Of a stretch of 64,000 nucleotides of DNA, positions 16,761 through 25,298 are shown one piece after another. Numbering within the stretch: the first letter of the stretch is position 1; every line of letters starts with the position of its first letter. This DNA is from Mesorhizobium sp. (GTDB taxonomy: Bacteria; Pseudomonadota; Alphaproteobacteria; Rhizobiales; Rhizobiaceae), in contig SAQE01000003.1 in the NCBI GenBank assembly GCA_004020545.1, forward strand, positions 186,001-250,000. Reading direction: 5' to 3'. Under the pieces are notes generated by a model, which saw only the letters and a program-made list of their open reading frames with translations, was not told the origin of the DNA and ran no database searches. The position numbers were made by a program, and so were the translations under genes.

Positions 16761-17453
16761 TCAGAAGCGGTAGGTGACGCCCGTGCCGATCAGCCAGGGA
16801 TTGAGCTTGGCCTTACCCGTAAAGTCCGTGCCGCCGACCGTGACGTCAAATTTCGGCTCCAGGAAGAGCTTCTTGACGTCGAAATTGAAGCCCCAATGCT
16901 GATCCAGCATGTAATCGAAGCCGACCTGCACAGCGCCGCCGAATGTGTCCTTGACATGGAGAGCGTCGGCGCTGCCGGCATCCTGGTTGTAGAAGATCGT
17001 GTAGTTCACGCCAGCACCGACATAGGGCTTGAAGGCGCCGAAATCGGTGAAGTGGTACTGCAGCGTGAGCGTGGGCGGCAGCACCCAGACCTTGCCGATC
17101 TTGCCCAACCCGCTGATCGTTCCCTCGCCGTAGATATTAGCGTAGGTGGTGCCGAGAACGAGTTCAGCGGCGACATTGTCCGTGAAGTAATAGGAGATGT
17201 CCAATTCCGGCGTCACCGTATCCGAATAGGAAAGGTCAGAGCCGGGGATTCCGTTGACGTTGCCCTTGTCGTCCGTGATCACGCCCAGGGCGCGCGCGCG
17301 AATCTGCCAAGGGCTGGATGCTGCTACGGGAGCCTCTGCTTGCGTCACGTCCACGGATTGTATGTCCGCCGCCGCGGCCTGCTGCAGCCCTGCCACGACA
17401 AGGGCGATGGCAACTGTGATCCCCCGCCGCGGCCCCATCCAGTCTCTCACCAT
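16761..17453 (-). CDS. OmpW family outer membrane beta-barrel protein
   Basis: The 230-residue precursor starts MVRDWMGPRRGITVAIALVV, with a signal peptide cut after AAA (about residue 26). The mature part is an eight-stranded OmpW-like barrel: PWQIRARALGVITDD at the start, TPELDISYYFTDNVAAELVLG, PPTLTLQYHFTDFGAFKPYVGAG and a terminal aromatic TGVTYRF. OmpW proteins form small hydrophobic channels in the outer membrane. AGGAGAG lies 6 nt ahead of the ATG, which sets this start; the frame continues 36 codons upstream without signs of coding. Confidence 0.93.
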   Translation of the reverse strand: MVRDWMGPRRGITVAIALVVAGLQQAAAADIQSVDVTQAEAPVAASSPWQIRARALGVITDDKGNVNGIPGSDLSYSDTVTPELDISYYFTDNVAAELVLGTTYANIYGEGTISGLGKIGKVWVLPPTLTLQYHFTDFGAFKPYVGAGVNYTIFYNQDAGSADALHVKDTFGGAVQVGFDYMLDQHWGFNFDVKKLFLEPKFDVTVGGTDFTGKAKLNPWLIGTGVTYRF

Positions 17454-17826
17454 AATATCTCTCCTTGAAATTTCGAATTTGGTGCGCTGCAGCAATGACA
17501 GCCGTGGAGAGATGCTCGGTTGACTCAGATCAATGGTCGGATGAAGTAATTGAAGCGACATTTCTTTCCGATGTCGTGTGTAACAAAAATGCTACATGAC
17601 GATCGCGACAAACGGGCGGAGTAGGCCTGGAAGACCGAATAGCTACAGGGGGCAGAGAGCCGGATGTCGTGCCGGCCTGCGAATGGCAGTGCCCTGCGCT
17701 TCCGGCCTTCGCCGGCCGAAGCACTCATGAGTCACCATGCAGTCAAAGCTACGGCCGGCGTAGGCCGGGGCTCACGTACTGAAAATACGCCCCCTCGGCT
17801 CGGCCTGACCCGAATCTCGATACGCC
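17454..17826. other. Intergenic region upstream of the OmpW gene and downstream of map
   Basis: No gene is seen in these 373 nt. The left half, AT-rich, must hold the OmpW promoter. The right half (about 17690-17800) has imperfect GC-rich palindromes, such as CCGGCCTTCGCCGGCCG at 17702-17718 and GCTACGGCCGGCGTAGGC near 17750, probably intergenic repeat units of the kind common in Mesorhizobium. Confidence 0.5.
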
Positions 17827-18654
17827 TTAGGCTGGCAGACCGGGCCGGTCGAGCTTTTTCGGCGAGAGCGTGAAAATCTCGCAACCGGTATCGGTGACGC
17901 CGATCGTGTGCTCGTATTGCGCCGACAGCGAGCGGTCGCGCGTCACCGCCGTCCAGCCGTCCGACAGCACCTTCACGTGCGGGCGGCCGAGATTGATCAT
18001 CGGCTCGACGGTGAAGATCATACCGGGCCGCATTTCGACGCCTTCGCTGACGGTGCCGTAATGCAGGATGTTCGGCGCGTCGTGGAAAAGCTGGCCGACG
18101 CCGTGGCCGCAGAAGTCGCGCACCACCGAGCAGCGCTCGGCCTCGGCATAGGTCTGGATCGCGGCGCCGATGGCGCCGGTGCGGGCGCCGGGCTTGATGG
18201 CGGCAATGCCGCGCATCAGGCATTCGTAGGTCACCTCGAGAAGGCGCTCGGCGGCGCGCTTGATCGTGCCAACCGGATACATGCGCGAGGAATCGCCATG
18301 CCAGCCGTCAAGGATATAGGTGACATCGATGTTGACGATGTCGCCGTCCTTCAGCGGCTTGTTGTCCGGAATGCCGTGGCAGACGACGTGGTTGATCGAG
18401 GTGCAGGACGATTTTGTGTAGCCGCGATAGTTGAGCGTCGCCGGCAACGCGCCGTGGTCCATGCCGAACTCGAAGACGAAGCGGTCGATGGTCTCGGTCG
18501 TGACGCCGGGCTTCACCATCGGCACAAGTTCGTCGAGGCAGCGCGCGGTGAGGTCGCAAGCCTTGCGCATGCCGGCAAAGCCTTCCTCGCCATAGAGGCG
18601 GATCTGGCCGGTGTTTCTTAAGGGTGCCGTCGCGGCGTCGAGATAAGTGACCAT
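17827..18654 (-). CDS. map: Methionine aminopeptidase type I
   Basis: The 275-residue protein removes the initiator Met from nascent chains. The metal ligands fit the family pattern: Asp in NIDVTYILDGWHGDSSRMY, His in CGHGVGQLFHDAPN, Glu in FTVEPMINLG and a late Glu in YEHTIGVTDTG. The short N-terminus (MVTYLDAATAPLRNTG) is typical of rhizobial type Ia enzymes without an extension. Single gene, divergent from the DUF982 gene. Confidence 0.96.
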   Translation of the reverse strand: MVTYLDAATAPLRNTGQIRLYGEEGFAGMRKACDLTARCLDELVPMVKPGVTTETIDRFVFEFGMDHGALPATLNYRGYTKSSCTSINHVVCHGIPDNKPLKDGDIVNIDVTYILDGWHGDSSRMYPVGTIKRAAERLLEVTYECLMRGIAAIKPGARTGAIGAAIQTYAEAERCSVVRDFCGHGVGQLFHDAPNILHYGTVSEGVEMRPGMIFTVEPMINLGRPHVKVLSDGWTAVTRDRSLSAQYEHTIGVTDTGCEIFTLSPKKLDRPGLPA

Positions 18655-18957
18655 TTTGTCCGTTTGCAGGGTATGGGCCCGCCATGCGAGCCGGTGCGGG
18701 AATTTGCTCCAGATTTGGCACCGGAAGCCGCAAGGTTCAAGGACGAAGTGCCTTCAGCCGGTTGTTGCGGGGAATATTCGCCGGTCCGGGGCAGGCGCCA
18801 GTTATTTCCGCGTAGCATGCGGACGGGGCGCCGATCCGCCGCACCCGGCCTCGATCTGCCGACCGCACTGAGGTCACATTCCTGCGTCAGAAACCGGCCA
18901 AAACAACTTTTCAGAACGGACGGCGTTGCTGCAACCGCGCCGTTCGGGAGACAGGGA
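18655..18957. other. Divergent promoter region map / DUF982
   Basis: These 303 nt lie between two divergent genes and hold no convincing reading frame. A GC-rich inverted repeat (GAACGG and CCGTTC, about 18916-18949) lies just ahead of the DUF982 gene. Promoters for both genes must be here but are not obvious. Confidence 0.4.
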
Positions 18958-19263
18958 ATGGACAGACTGCAATTCGAGGTGCCGGTGCGCATCACGCCCG
19001 CGCCCGGCCTGCCGGTCGAGGAAATCTACAGCGTCGAACAGGCGCTCGACTTCCTGCAGAACTGGCCGAAGCGCCGGCAGGGCAAGGTCTATGATGCCGC
19101 CTTCAACGCCTGCTTCGGCGCGACGGTCGATGTCGCGAGCGCCGAGGAAGCCTGCCGGGCCTTCATGGCCTTCTGCCGCGTCAGCGGTCTTCTTGCGAGG
19201 GATATGATGTTTCCCGGCAAGCGCGGCAATGCTGCAAGGGCATTTCGCGAGGCGAGGGCATAA
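18958..19263 (+). CDS. DUF982 domain protein
   Basis: This 101-residue cytoplasmic protein (VPVRITPAPGLPVEEIYSVE, then ALDFLQNWPKRRQGKVYDAA) has the DUF982 pattern: a short beta start, an FLQNWP.RR motif and a helical C-terminal half. The family is nearly restricted to Rhizobiales and has many paralogues per genome, with unknown function. GGAGACAGGGA ahead of the ATG supports the start. Confidence 0.88.
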   Translation: MDRLQFEVPVRITPAPGLPVEEIYSVEQALDFLQNWPKRRQGKVYDAAFNACFGATVDVASAEEACRAFMAFCRVSGLLARDMMFPGKRGNAARAFREARA

Positions 19264-19279
19264 CCTTCAATCGTCCGGT

Positions 19280-19966
19280 TCAGCCGGCGAAAGACACGCC
19301 TCTGTAGTGCATTCCCACCTGCACGCCGCGAACGATCAGCCTGGACAGGATCTCCATGTCCAGCGGCATCTCCGGGCGCCACACATCGAGCAGCAAGGCA
19401 ATACGCGCCTCATCGGCGTTGTTCATGACTTCGTGCTCGAACGTGTCGTCCCACAGCATGCACTCGCCGTCGGCGATCCGCTTTTCCTCATGGTTGATCA
19501 TCATGACCGTGGCCGGGCGGCCATCCGCCTGCTTCGGGATGACCAGGCCGAGATGAAATCTCATGATGCCGCGAAAGGGCCCGCGATGGGCCGGGATGTG
19601 CTTGCGCGGCGCCAGGAATGAGACGGCCGCCGATTTGACCTCGGGGCATTCGGACAACAGCCGGCTGAGGGTAGGCATCCGCGCCAGGTTTTGCGGGATC
19701 GTCATGTCGTAGGCCTTGAGCACGAACATGCGCCAATCGAGGCCGTCATTGGCCGAGATCTCGGCCTGCTCCGGCATGATGTCGTGGAAACGCGGCACCT
19801 TGTTCAGCTTCACCGCGAGCGCCTCGCCGCGGATCTCCTGCCAGGCTGCGGTGAACTTCGCGGCATTGGGGAAATGCGTGCCGGCGTCAAGAATCGCCGG
19901 TGCATCTATGCGCTTTTCATAGATGCGGCGGACCAGATTGGCTCCAAGATCGTAGGCGCTGGACAT
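19280..19966 (-). CDS. Aspartyl/asparaginyl beta-hydroxylase family (LpxO-like) dioxygenase
   Basis: The 228-residue protein belongs to the Asp_Arg_Hydrox family of Fe(II)/2-oxoglutarate enzymes. The facial triad and 2-OG residues can be seen in IPAHRGPFRGIMRFHLGL and GECMLWDDTFEHEVMN. Bacterial members include LpxO, which hydroxylates lipid A acyl chains at the inner membrane, but this copy lacks an obvious membrane anchor. The start MSSAYDLG at 19966 is set by AGGTAA; the frame opens 19 codons further up. Confidence 0.82.
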   Translation of the reverse strand: MSSAYDLGANLVRRIYEKRIDAPAILDAGTHFPNAAKFTAAWQEIRGEALAVKLNKVPRFHDIMPEQAEISANDGLDWRMFVLKAYDMTIPQNLARMPTLSRLLSECPEVKSAAVSFLAPRKHIPAHRGPFRGIMRFHLGLVIPKQADGRPATVMMINHEEKRIADGECMLWDDTFEHEVMNNADEARIALLLDVWRPEMPLDMEILSRLIVRGVQVGMHYRGVSFAG

Positions 19967-20019
19967 ATCATTACCTCGACGAGTCAATAATATAGTGGCG
20001 AATTGCTTCCGGTCATTGC

Positions 20020-20455
20020 TCACGGAGATTTGTTGAACCGTTGAATGCGGTCGAGGCGGTGGACAGGCTGGTCCGCGACATCGAGGCCGAGATGACGGCG
20101 CTCGGCCACGCGGTGACGATCGACCATCTTGATCATGTCTCGGTCAAGGCCGGCGCGCTCGGCCTGCGCCGCGCGCTGCGCAACTTGATCGTCAACGCCT
20201 CTGCGTCGTCGCGCTCACCGCGCAGGGCGGCCAGGCCATTCTCACCATCGCCGATCGCGACCCCGGCATTCCGCCGGACCTGTTGAACAAGGCATTCGAG
20301 CCGTTCTTCCGCGTCGATCCTGCCCGCACGCAGTTCATTCCGGGGGCGGGACTGGGGCTTGCGATCGCGAAGGAGATCATCGAGCGCTATGGGGGGACGA
20401 GAACCGGCAGGGGGAGGGCTGGTGCAGACGGTGGTGTTTGGGGCTGTTTCTTAAT
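20020..20455 (+). pseudogene. Remnant of a sensor histidine kinase (ATPase domain only)
   Basis: The first frame reads EPLNAVEAVDRLVRDIEAEM and ALRNLIVNAS (the N box), then coding switches frame near 20200 to LTAQGGQAILTIADRDPGIP, LLNKAFEPFFRVD and GAGLGLAIAKEIIERYGG (G1, F and G2 boxes). No sensor, HAMP or H-box region precedes it, and the end runs into unrelated sequence. This is a 5'-truncated, frameshifted relic of an EnvZ-like kinase that cannot be functional. Confidence 0.8.
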
Positions 20456-20501
20456 GGAGCGTCAGCTGACTCGCCTGTTTTCAGATGCCGGCCGGTGCTG
20501 G

Positions 20502-20753
20502 TCACTTGACCTTCTTGATCTCCGGAGCCGGCATCTGGTCAGTTGTTGGAGCCGGCGTGCAATCCTGGCCTTTACAGTCCAGGACTGGGTTTTCGGCTGG
20601 GGGCAGGCAATTCTGCCCCTCGCAATGAACCGGCGGCCGTTCTGGCGCTTTTTCACCGTTCTGCGGAGCAGGCTGATCGTCAGCGCGAACGGGCAACACG
20701 CCTGCTAGGCCGACCATGGCCGTGCACACAAGCGCGATCCGAAGCAATTTCAT
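20502..20753 (-). CDS. Small secreted protein with two CxGQxC motifs
   Basis: The 83-residue precursor starts MKLLRIALVCTAMVGLAGVL, with the signal peptide cut near VRA-DD. The 58-residue mature part is Pro/Glu/Asp-rich and has two spaced motifs, HCEGQNC and DCKGQDC, then a KK-rich end. The motifs could bind metal or form small disulfide loops. The start is fixed by GGAGGAGG just ahead of the ATG. I do not recognise a family. The frame extends far upstream, but only this portion is protein-like. Confidence 0.65.
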   Translation of the reverse strand: MKLLRIALVCTAMVGLAGVLPVRADDQPAPQNGEKAPERPPVHCEGQNCLPPAENPVLDCKGQDCTPAPTTDQMPAPEIKKVK

Positions 20754-20922
20754 TGCCTCCTCCACGGCTGAGGGCGAGCAGTACTTTACACTTTCGAGTT
20801 GAGGCCGACTCCCGTCACCCAAGAACGACGTTAACGGCGCGTTTCCACCCACGCTCGACGCGGATGAGCCCATTGAACGGAAGCGATCTCGTGCGCGCTG
20901 TCCATGGCGTATTCGTGGGAAA

Positions 20923-20944
20923 TGCTGGTACGCCCAAGGGGAAT
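20923..20944. repeat. 22-bp direct repeat of the tRNA-Glu 3' end (possible att site), outer copy
   Basis: The 22 bases at 20923-20944 are identical to 21352-21373, which cover the CCA end, acceptor strand and start of the T-arm of tRNA-Glu. After it the two copies diverge. Tyrosine integrases commonly insert at tRNA 3' ends and duplicate this segment, so this may be the far att site of a deleted element. Confidence 0.6.
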
Positions 20945-20970
20945 GAAACCGAAACCAGATTTCGATTTTG

Positions 20971-20999
20971 GCCCGGCTGCTATGTGGCCGGGCTTTCTT
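20971..20999 (+). terminator. Hairpin terminator 1 in the tRNA-Glu intergenic region
   Basis: GCCCGGC (20971-20977) pairs with GCCGGGC (20987-20993), followed by TTTCTT. No upstream gene on the plus strand is apparent. Confidence 0.6.
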
Positions 21000-21127
21000 G
21001 TCTTGTGGCAGAAAAGTCACGCAGCTTGAATATGCAGAGGCTCAACCAGCGCGAGCTTATTATCCAGCTAAGCGGGGCGTACCGTTTGTCCACGGGCAAT
21101 GGGGATGCCCGACTCCTCCCGAACTAG

Positions 21128-21155
21128 AGCCCGCTGCTTCGGTGGCGGGCTTTTT
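21128..21155 (+). terminator. Hairpin terminator 2 in the tRNA-Glu intergenic region
   Basis: AGCCCGC (21128-21134) pairs with GCGGGCT (21145-21151), followed by TTTT. Classic Rho-independent layout; no cognate gene is recognised. Confidence 0.7.
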
Positions 21156-21354
21156 CATGCTAGCGCCTCTTGGCCTTTTCCACCTGTAGCAGCAGCCATT
21201 GCCAGACCAACCGCACCAACGCTCTGATCAGCCGCACGTTTCCCCGCCCTCCCACGGCTGCCGCTTGGATCTGCCGATAGTCGCAGGAACTCCGGCGGAA
21301 TCAGCGGATATTCGACGTAAAAGGGGAGATGGTAGCTAAGTCCTTGATTTTTGC

Positions 21355-21429
21355 TGGTACGCCCAAGGGGAATCGAACCCCTGTTACCGCCGTGAAAGGG
21401 CGGTGTCCTAACCGCTAGACGATGGGCGC
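21355..21429 (-). tRNA. tRNA-Glu (UUC anticodon)
   Basis: Minus-strand cloverleaf: acceptor GCGCCCA/TGGGCGT with a G-U first pair, D-arm TAGCGGTTAGGA, anticodon stem CCGCC/GGCGG around CTTTCAC (anticodon TTC), T-arm with GGTTCGATTCC, discriminator A and an encoded CCA (21355-21357). Confidence 0.96.
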
Positions 21430-21870
21430 GCTCAGACGAAGCGGCTTATAATTGCGTTGTTCGCAACCGGCAACCCATCCGCAGCCACATGCGACAACTT
21501 TTTTCAAACGTGGCAAAAAGCGCGGTTTTGGCCAGCCATGACACGGTTCGCGGCCTCATTTGGTCGTGCATCCCTGGAGATTGGCTGGAACGCCACTCGA
21601 GGTCGTCATTCTATGGCGGAGCAAGGAGCGTAGCGACGCGGCGCAGACCATAGAATCCATTCCGTTACCTAGAAGCGTTGCAGCGGTGCAGAATTCTGCT
21701 CGGCTGCATTCTTCGGCCAAGGTCACGGAATGGATCCTCCGGTCTTCGCGTCCGCTTCGCTCCCGCTCCGCCCGTGGATGACGAAGTTCGAAGGGGCTTC
21801 GGCTAATCGCCAACGTTTGGCACGGTGAGGTTTTGTCGAAACGGAGGCCGACGACCGCCCTCTACCGAGT
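21430..21870. other. Gene-free stretch between tRNA-Glu and the M15 peptidase gene
   Basis: Its main content is the mosaic palindrome listed at 21604-21783. The remaining parts, 21430-21600 and 21784-21870, hold nothing I recognise. Confidence 0.5.
21604..21783. repeat. Composite intergenic palindromic repeat
   Basis: A nested mosaic: CGTCAT (21604) and ATGACG (21778) mark the ends; ATTCTATGG (21608-21616) pairs with CCATAGAAT (21648-21656); ATCCATTCCGTTACC (from 21655) pairs with GGTCACGGAATGGAT (21721-21735), one mismatch. GC-rich arms with GGAGCAAGGAGCG and CGCTTCGCTCCCGCTCC are also mutually complementary. The design fits BIME-like repeats scattered through Mesorhizobium intergenic DNA; that comparison is from memory. 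Confidence 0.6.
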
Positions 21871-21871
21871 A

Positions 21872-23143
21872 TCAGCCGTCGCCACCGCCGCTGCGGCGGC
21901 GGCAGCGCCAGTTCCAGTCGCGCTCGGGGCCGACGTCAACATGGATCGATTCGGTGTGGCAGTAGGTGCCGACACCGCCGCGGCCGGGCATCGAGCGGAC
22001 ATAACTCGCCAGTTCCCACCTGGAGACGCCGGGCACCTGGATGTCGGCGGCGGCGCAGTACATGTGCAGCGAGTTCTTGGCGCCGTTGGCGCGGCGGTTG
22101 CGGGACGGGTCGCGATAGCCGGAAGTGACGACCATCTTGCGGCCGAAATGGCCCTCGATCGTCTTCAGCACCCGCACCAGCGAGGGCTTGAGGCACGCAA
22201 CGTCGACGCTTTCGTTCTGCTTCAACAGGCCGTTGGGCGCGAGCCTGGCCATGCCGGCGGCGGACGCCACCTGGTAGGAGCCGCCACCTTCGTCCTCGTT
22301 GAGGTCGACGTCGCTCTCGTCGTCGATACCGGATTTGCGTTTGATCTCGAACAGCGCCGTCTGGCGCACGCCGGGCAGGGCGTCGGCGCCGGTGATGTGG
22401 CTGCCGCTGTCGTCGCCGAGGGAGGCGAGCTGCACCGGCTTGTCGCCCGGCGTCGCGGAGGCCAGCGTCACGATCGGCTTTGCCGGCGGCGGCGTGGTCT
22501 TGGCCTGTGCGGCGGGCTGGTCGGCCGAGCGGGTGTTGATCAGCGGCGCGGGGGCGGCAGAGGCCGGCGTGGTGCTGAACAGCGAGGCGAACAGGCCCTT
22601 CTTGGGTGCGGCGATCGGCTGCTGCGGGGGCTCGCCCGCCGTCACGTAGACGCCGCCATCGTTCATGACCGGCGCAGCCTGAGCCTGCGCCTGCGATGCG
22701 GCCGCTGCGGCGTCGCCGGCGGCGACTTTCTCGGCGACAGCCTTGGTCTCATCGGCCGTCTGCGCGGGCTGCACCAGCGGTTGCGGCGTGTTCCCGGCTA
22801 TCGAAGTGGCGCTCGCAGGAACGGCGACGGTGGGGAAGGCGGCGCCGGGGCGGGTCTCCGGCACATAGGCGACCTTTTCCGGCAGGGGCTTGTCATCCCC
22901 GCTCATCACGGTCGATGACGCTTCCGAGGAGGCCGACGTCACCTGCAAGGTCGAATCGGTCGAAGTTGCAGGCTTGGCGCCGGAAGCCGCGCTCATCTCG
23001 GTGGCGGTCGAATTATAGGCGGGCGTGACGACCGACATCGTCGGGTCGCCGGTCGAGGTGCAGGAGGCCAGAAGCACGGAGAAAAGCGCCGCCGCTATGC
23101 TGCGGCTTTCCCTTCGTGCGAGACGCCAACCCTCTGGTTTCAA
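21872..23143 (-). CDS. Lipoprotein with C-terminal M15-type (DUF882/YcbK-like) peptidase domain
   Basis: The 423-residue protein has a lipobox (SVLLASC, Cys28), so it is probably a lipoprotein of the cell envelope. Residues about 40-290 are a low-complexity Ala/Pro/Thr/Ser linker. The C-terminal 120 residues hold TSGYRDPSRNRRANGAKNSL, HMYCAAADIQ and a late ESIHVDVG, matching zinc ligands (SxHxxGxAxD, HxD) of M15 peptidoglycan carboxypeptidases, with Cys in place of the usual Gly after the first His. It begins with a TTG (23143) behind GAGGGGG. The tail RRRSGGG is basic. Confidence 0.85.
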   Translation of the reverse strand: MKPEGWRLARRESRSIAAALFSVLLASCTSTGDPTMSVVTPAYNSTATEMSAASGAKPATSTDSTLQVTSASSEASSTVMSGDDKPLPEKVAYVPETRPGAAFPTVAVPASATSIAGNTPQPLVQPAQTADETKAVAEKVAAGDAAAAASQAQAQAAPVMNDGGVYVTAGEPPQQPIAAPKKGLFASLFSTTPASAAPAPLINTRSADQPAAQAKTTPPPAKPIVTLASATPGDKPVQLASLGDDSGSHITGADALPGVRQTALFEIKRKSGIDDESDVDLNEDEGGGSYQVASAAGMARLAPNGLLKQNESVDVACLKPSLVRVLKTIEGHFGRKMVVTSGYRDPSRNRRANGAKNSLHMYCAAADIQVPGVSRWELASYVRSMPGRGGVGTYCHTESIHVDVGPERDWNWRCRRRSGGGDG

Positions 23144-23365
23144 AACAAAATTCCCCCTCGATATCCGGTCCGTTCATCATCGCCGTGGCGCTCCAGTGCC
23201 CCTGGCGACGACCTCCTGTTCCCGAACCGGAAACGGGATCTGTATCGTATCTGCAAGCCTCGGATTTATTCTGCGTCTGAAGGCGAATTGAGGTTGCGAA
23301 AACGATTAACGCCACCATTTCGGCCTGTTTTGCCAGCCCGTCAACTCACCAGACATTACAGTCCG

Positions 23366-25201
23366 TTACACACGCATCTTGACATAGGTGCCCGGCGCAT
23401 CCCCCAAGGTTTTCATACGCTTGCCGGGTTTGCGGGCGGGCACATGCACATTGTCCTGGCTTTCGATCCAGTGCTGCCAATGCGTCCACCACGATCCTGC
23501 ATGCTCGTGCGCGGTGGCGAACCACTGGCCGAAGTCGCCCGCCGGCCTGCCGCCCGTCCAGAACTGGTATTTGTGCGCCGCGGGCGGATTGACGACGCCG
23601 GCGATGTGGCCCGAGCCCGCCATCACATACTCGACGTCGCCGCCGAAAAACTGCGAACCGAGGAATACCGAGAGCGCCGGCGCGATGTGGTCCTCTTTCG
23701 TGGCCAGGTTGTAGACCGGTATCGTGATGTCGGCCAGCGAGACGGTGCGGCCGGCAAGCTCCATCGTGCCGCGCGACAGATTGTTTTCCAGGTAGCAGTT
23801 GCGCAGGTAGAAGGAATGGTTGGCCGCCGCCATGCGGGTCGAATCGGCATTCCAGTAGAGCAGGTCGAAGGGCAGGGGGTCCTTGCCGCGCATATAGTTG
23901 TTGATGACATAGGGCCAGATCAGGTCGCCCGAGCGCAGCATGTTGAAGGCGGTCGCCATCTTGGTGCCTTCGAGATAGCCTTTCTCGTTCATCGAGCGCT
24001 CGACGGCCGCGACCTGGTCCTCGTCGACGAAAACCTTCAGGTCGCCGGCATGGGTGAAGTCGACCTGGGTGGTGAAGAAGGTCGCCGACTTGATGCGGTG
24101 GTCGCCTTCCTGCGCCAGAAGCGCAAGTGCCGCCGCCAGCAGCGTGCCGCCGACGCAATAACCGATCGAGTTCACCTCCTTCTCGCCGGTTGCCTTCTCG
24201 ACCATGTCGAGGCCGTATTGCAAGCCCTCGCGGATATAGGCCTCCCAGCCCTTGGCGCCGTGGCGCTCATCCGGGTTGATCCAGGAGATGACGAAGACGG
24301 TATGGCCCTGCTCGATCGCCCAGCGGATGAAGGATTTCTGCGGGTTGAGATCGAGGATGTAGTATTTGTTGATCCATGGCGGGCAGACGAGCAGCGGCCG
24401 CTTAAGCACCGTCTCCGTCGTCGGATCGTACTGGATGATCTCGGCGACGTCGCTGCGGCCGATCACCTTGCCGGGGGTCGTGGCGATGTTCTTGCCGATC
24501 TCGAACGGCGCATAGTCCGCCTGGCGGAGCTTCAGGTCGCCCCTGCCTGCGGCGATGTCCTCGGCCAGCATCTTCATGCCGCGCACCAGATTCTCGCCGT
24601 TGGAGGCGACGGTCTCGCGGAACAATTCCGGATTGGTCAGGATGAAGTTCGACGGCGCGATCGCGTTGGAGACCTGCTTGACGTAGAAGCTCGCCTTGTG
24701 GCGGGTGTGCTCGTCCAGGCCCTCGGCATGCTCGACCAGGTCCGCGGCCCAGCGCGAGGTGACAAGATAGGCCTGCTTCAGGAAATCGAAGAAGGCGTTG
24801 CGACCCCATTCCGGATCCTGGAAGCGCTTGTCGCCGCGCTCGGGCTTGACCGCGGCCTCGGGAGCCTCGGCGTTGGGGCTGACCCTCTGGATGGCGTTCG
24901 CCCAGACCGTCATATAGCCGGCGAAAAGCCGCGTCTGCGCTTCCAGCGCGCGCTGCGGGTCGGCCAGCCAGTATTCCGAAAGCTTGGAGAAGGTCTTGAC
25001 CATGTCGACCACGGGCTCGGCGACGTGGTCGCGCACCTCGCCCTTCTCGCGCGGTTCGGCCCAGGCGGAGGCCGCCTTGCCGGCCTGCTCGACCATGCGC
25101 GCCATGTTCAACGCGAACCGTTCGGGATCTTTCACCAGATATTGCTCGACGGTCGAAGGTCCGTCATTTTCCGCTTTGTCCGAATCGGTCGCTTTGGACA
25201 T
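23366..25201 (-). CDS. phaC: Class I poly(3-hydroxyalkanoate) polymerase PhaC
   Basis: The 611-residue enzyme joins 3-hydroxyacyl-CoA units into storage polyester at granule surfaces. The lipase-like box GYCVGG carries the catalytic Cys; the Asp is probably in ATKEDHIAP and the His in GSGHIAGVVNPP. The N-terminal domain (residues 1-220) has ALNMARMVEQAGKAASAW and DRRAW-type LTNPELF segments typical of class I. The ATG at 25201 gives MSKATDSDK; GGGAGG lies 12 nt upstream. The partner genes phaAB and phasins are not in this window. Confidence 0.96.
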   Translation of the reverse strand: MSKATDSDKAENDGPSTVEQYLVKDPERFALNMARMVEQAGKAASAWAEPREKGEVRDHVAEPVVDMVKTFSKLSEYWLADPQRALEAQTRLFAGYMTVWANAIQRVSPNAEAPEAAVKPERGDKRFQDPEWGRNAFFDFLKQAYLVTSRWAADLVEHAEGLDEHTRHKASFYVKQVSNAIAPSNFILTNPELFRETVASNGENLVRGMKMLAEDIAAGRGDLKLRQADYAPFEIGKNIATTPGKVIGRSDVAEIIQYDPTTETVLKRPLLVCPPWINKYYILDLNPQKSFIRWAIEQGHTVFVISWINPDERHGAKGWEAYIREGLQYGLDMVEKATGEKEVNSIGYCVGGTLLAAALALLAQEGDHRIKSATFFTTQVDFTHAGDLKVFVDEDQVAAVERSMNEKGYLEGTKMATAFNMLRSGDLIWPYVINNYMRGKDPLPFDLLYWNADSTRMAAANHSFYLRNCYLENNLSRGTMELAGRTVSLADITIPVYNLATKEDHIAPALSVFLGSQFFGGDVEYVMAGSGHIAGVVNPPAAHKYQFWTGGRPAGDFGQWFATAHEHAGSWWTHWQHWIESQDNVHVPARKPGKRMKTLGDAPGTYVKMRV

Positions 25202-25298
25202 GGTTCGCGGGGTTCCTCCCGGAGCGTTTTCTTGACATATTACCATGGGACATCCGACCGGGTCCAACTCGCTCTAACCCGGCTGCCAGGAAAACAAT

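Larger units (their letters stand above)
20754..21354. other. Intergenic region with tRNA-Glu-like direct repeat and two hairpin terminators
   Basis: In these 600 nt I find no convincing gene. The stretch holds a second copy of the tRNA-Glu 3' end (20923-20944), two plus-strand hairpin terminators (20971 and 21128) and otherwise lower-GC sequence. The terminators imply a short transcript or former gene ends between 20945 and 21155. Confidence 0.55.

Noticed and set aside
20968-21189. Short plus-strand frame in the tRNA-Glu intergenic region
   Set aside because: It runs through both hairpin terminators, has no SD and shows no protein-like pattern.
21833-22918. Plus-strand Gly/Arg/Val-rich frame opposite the M15 lipoprotein gene
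   Set aside because: It starts in the repeat region and is the antisense shadow of the Ala/Pro-rich linker.
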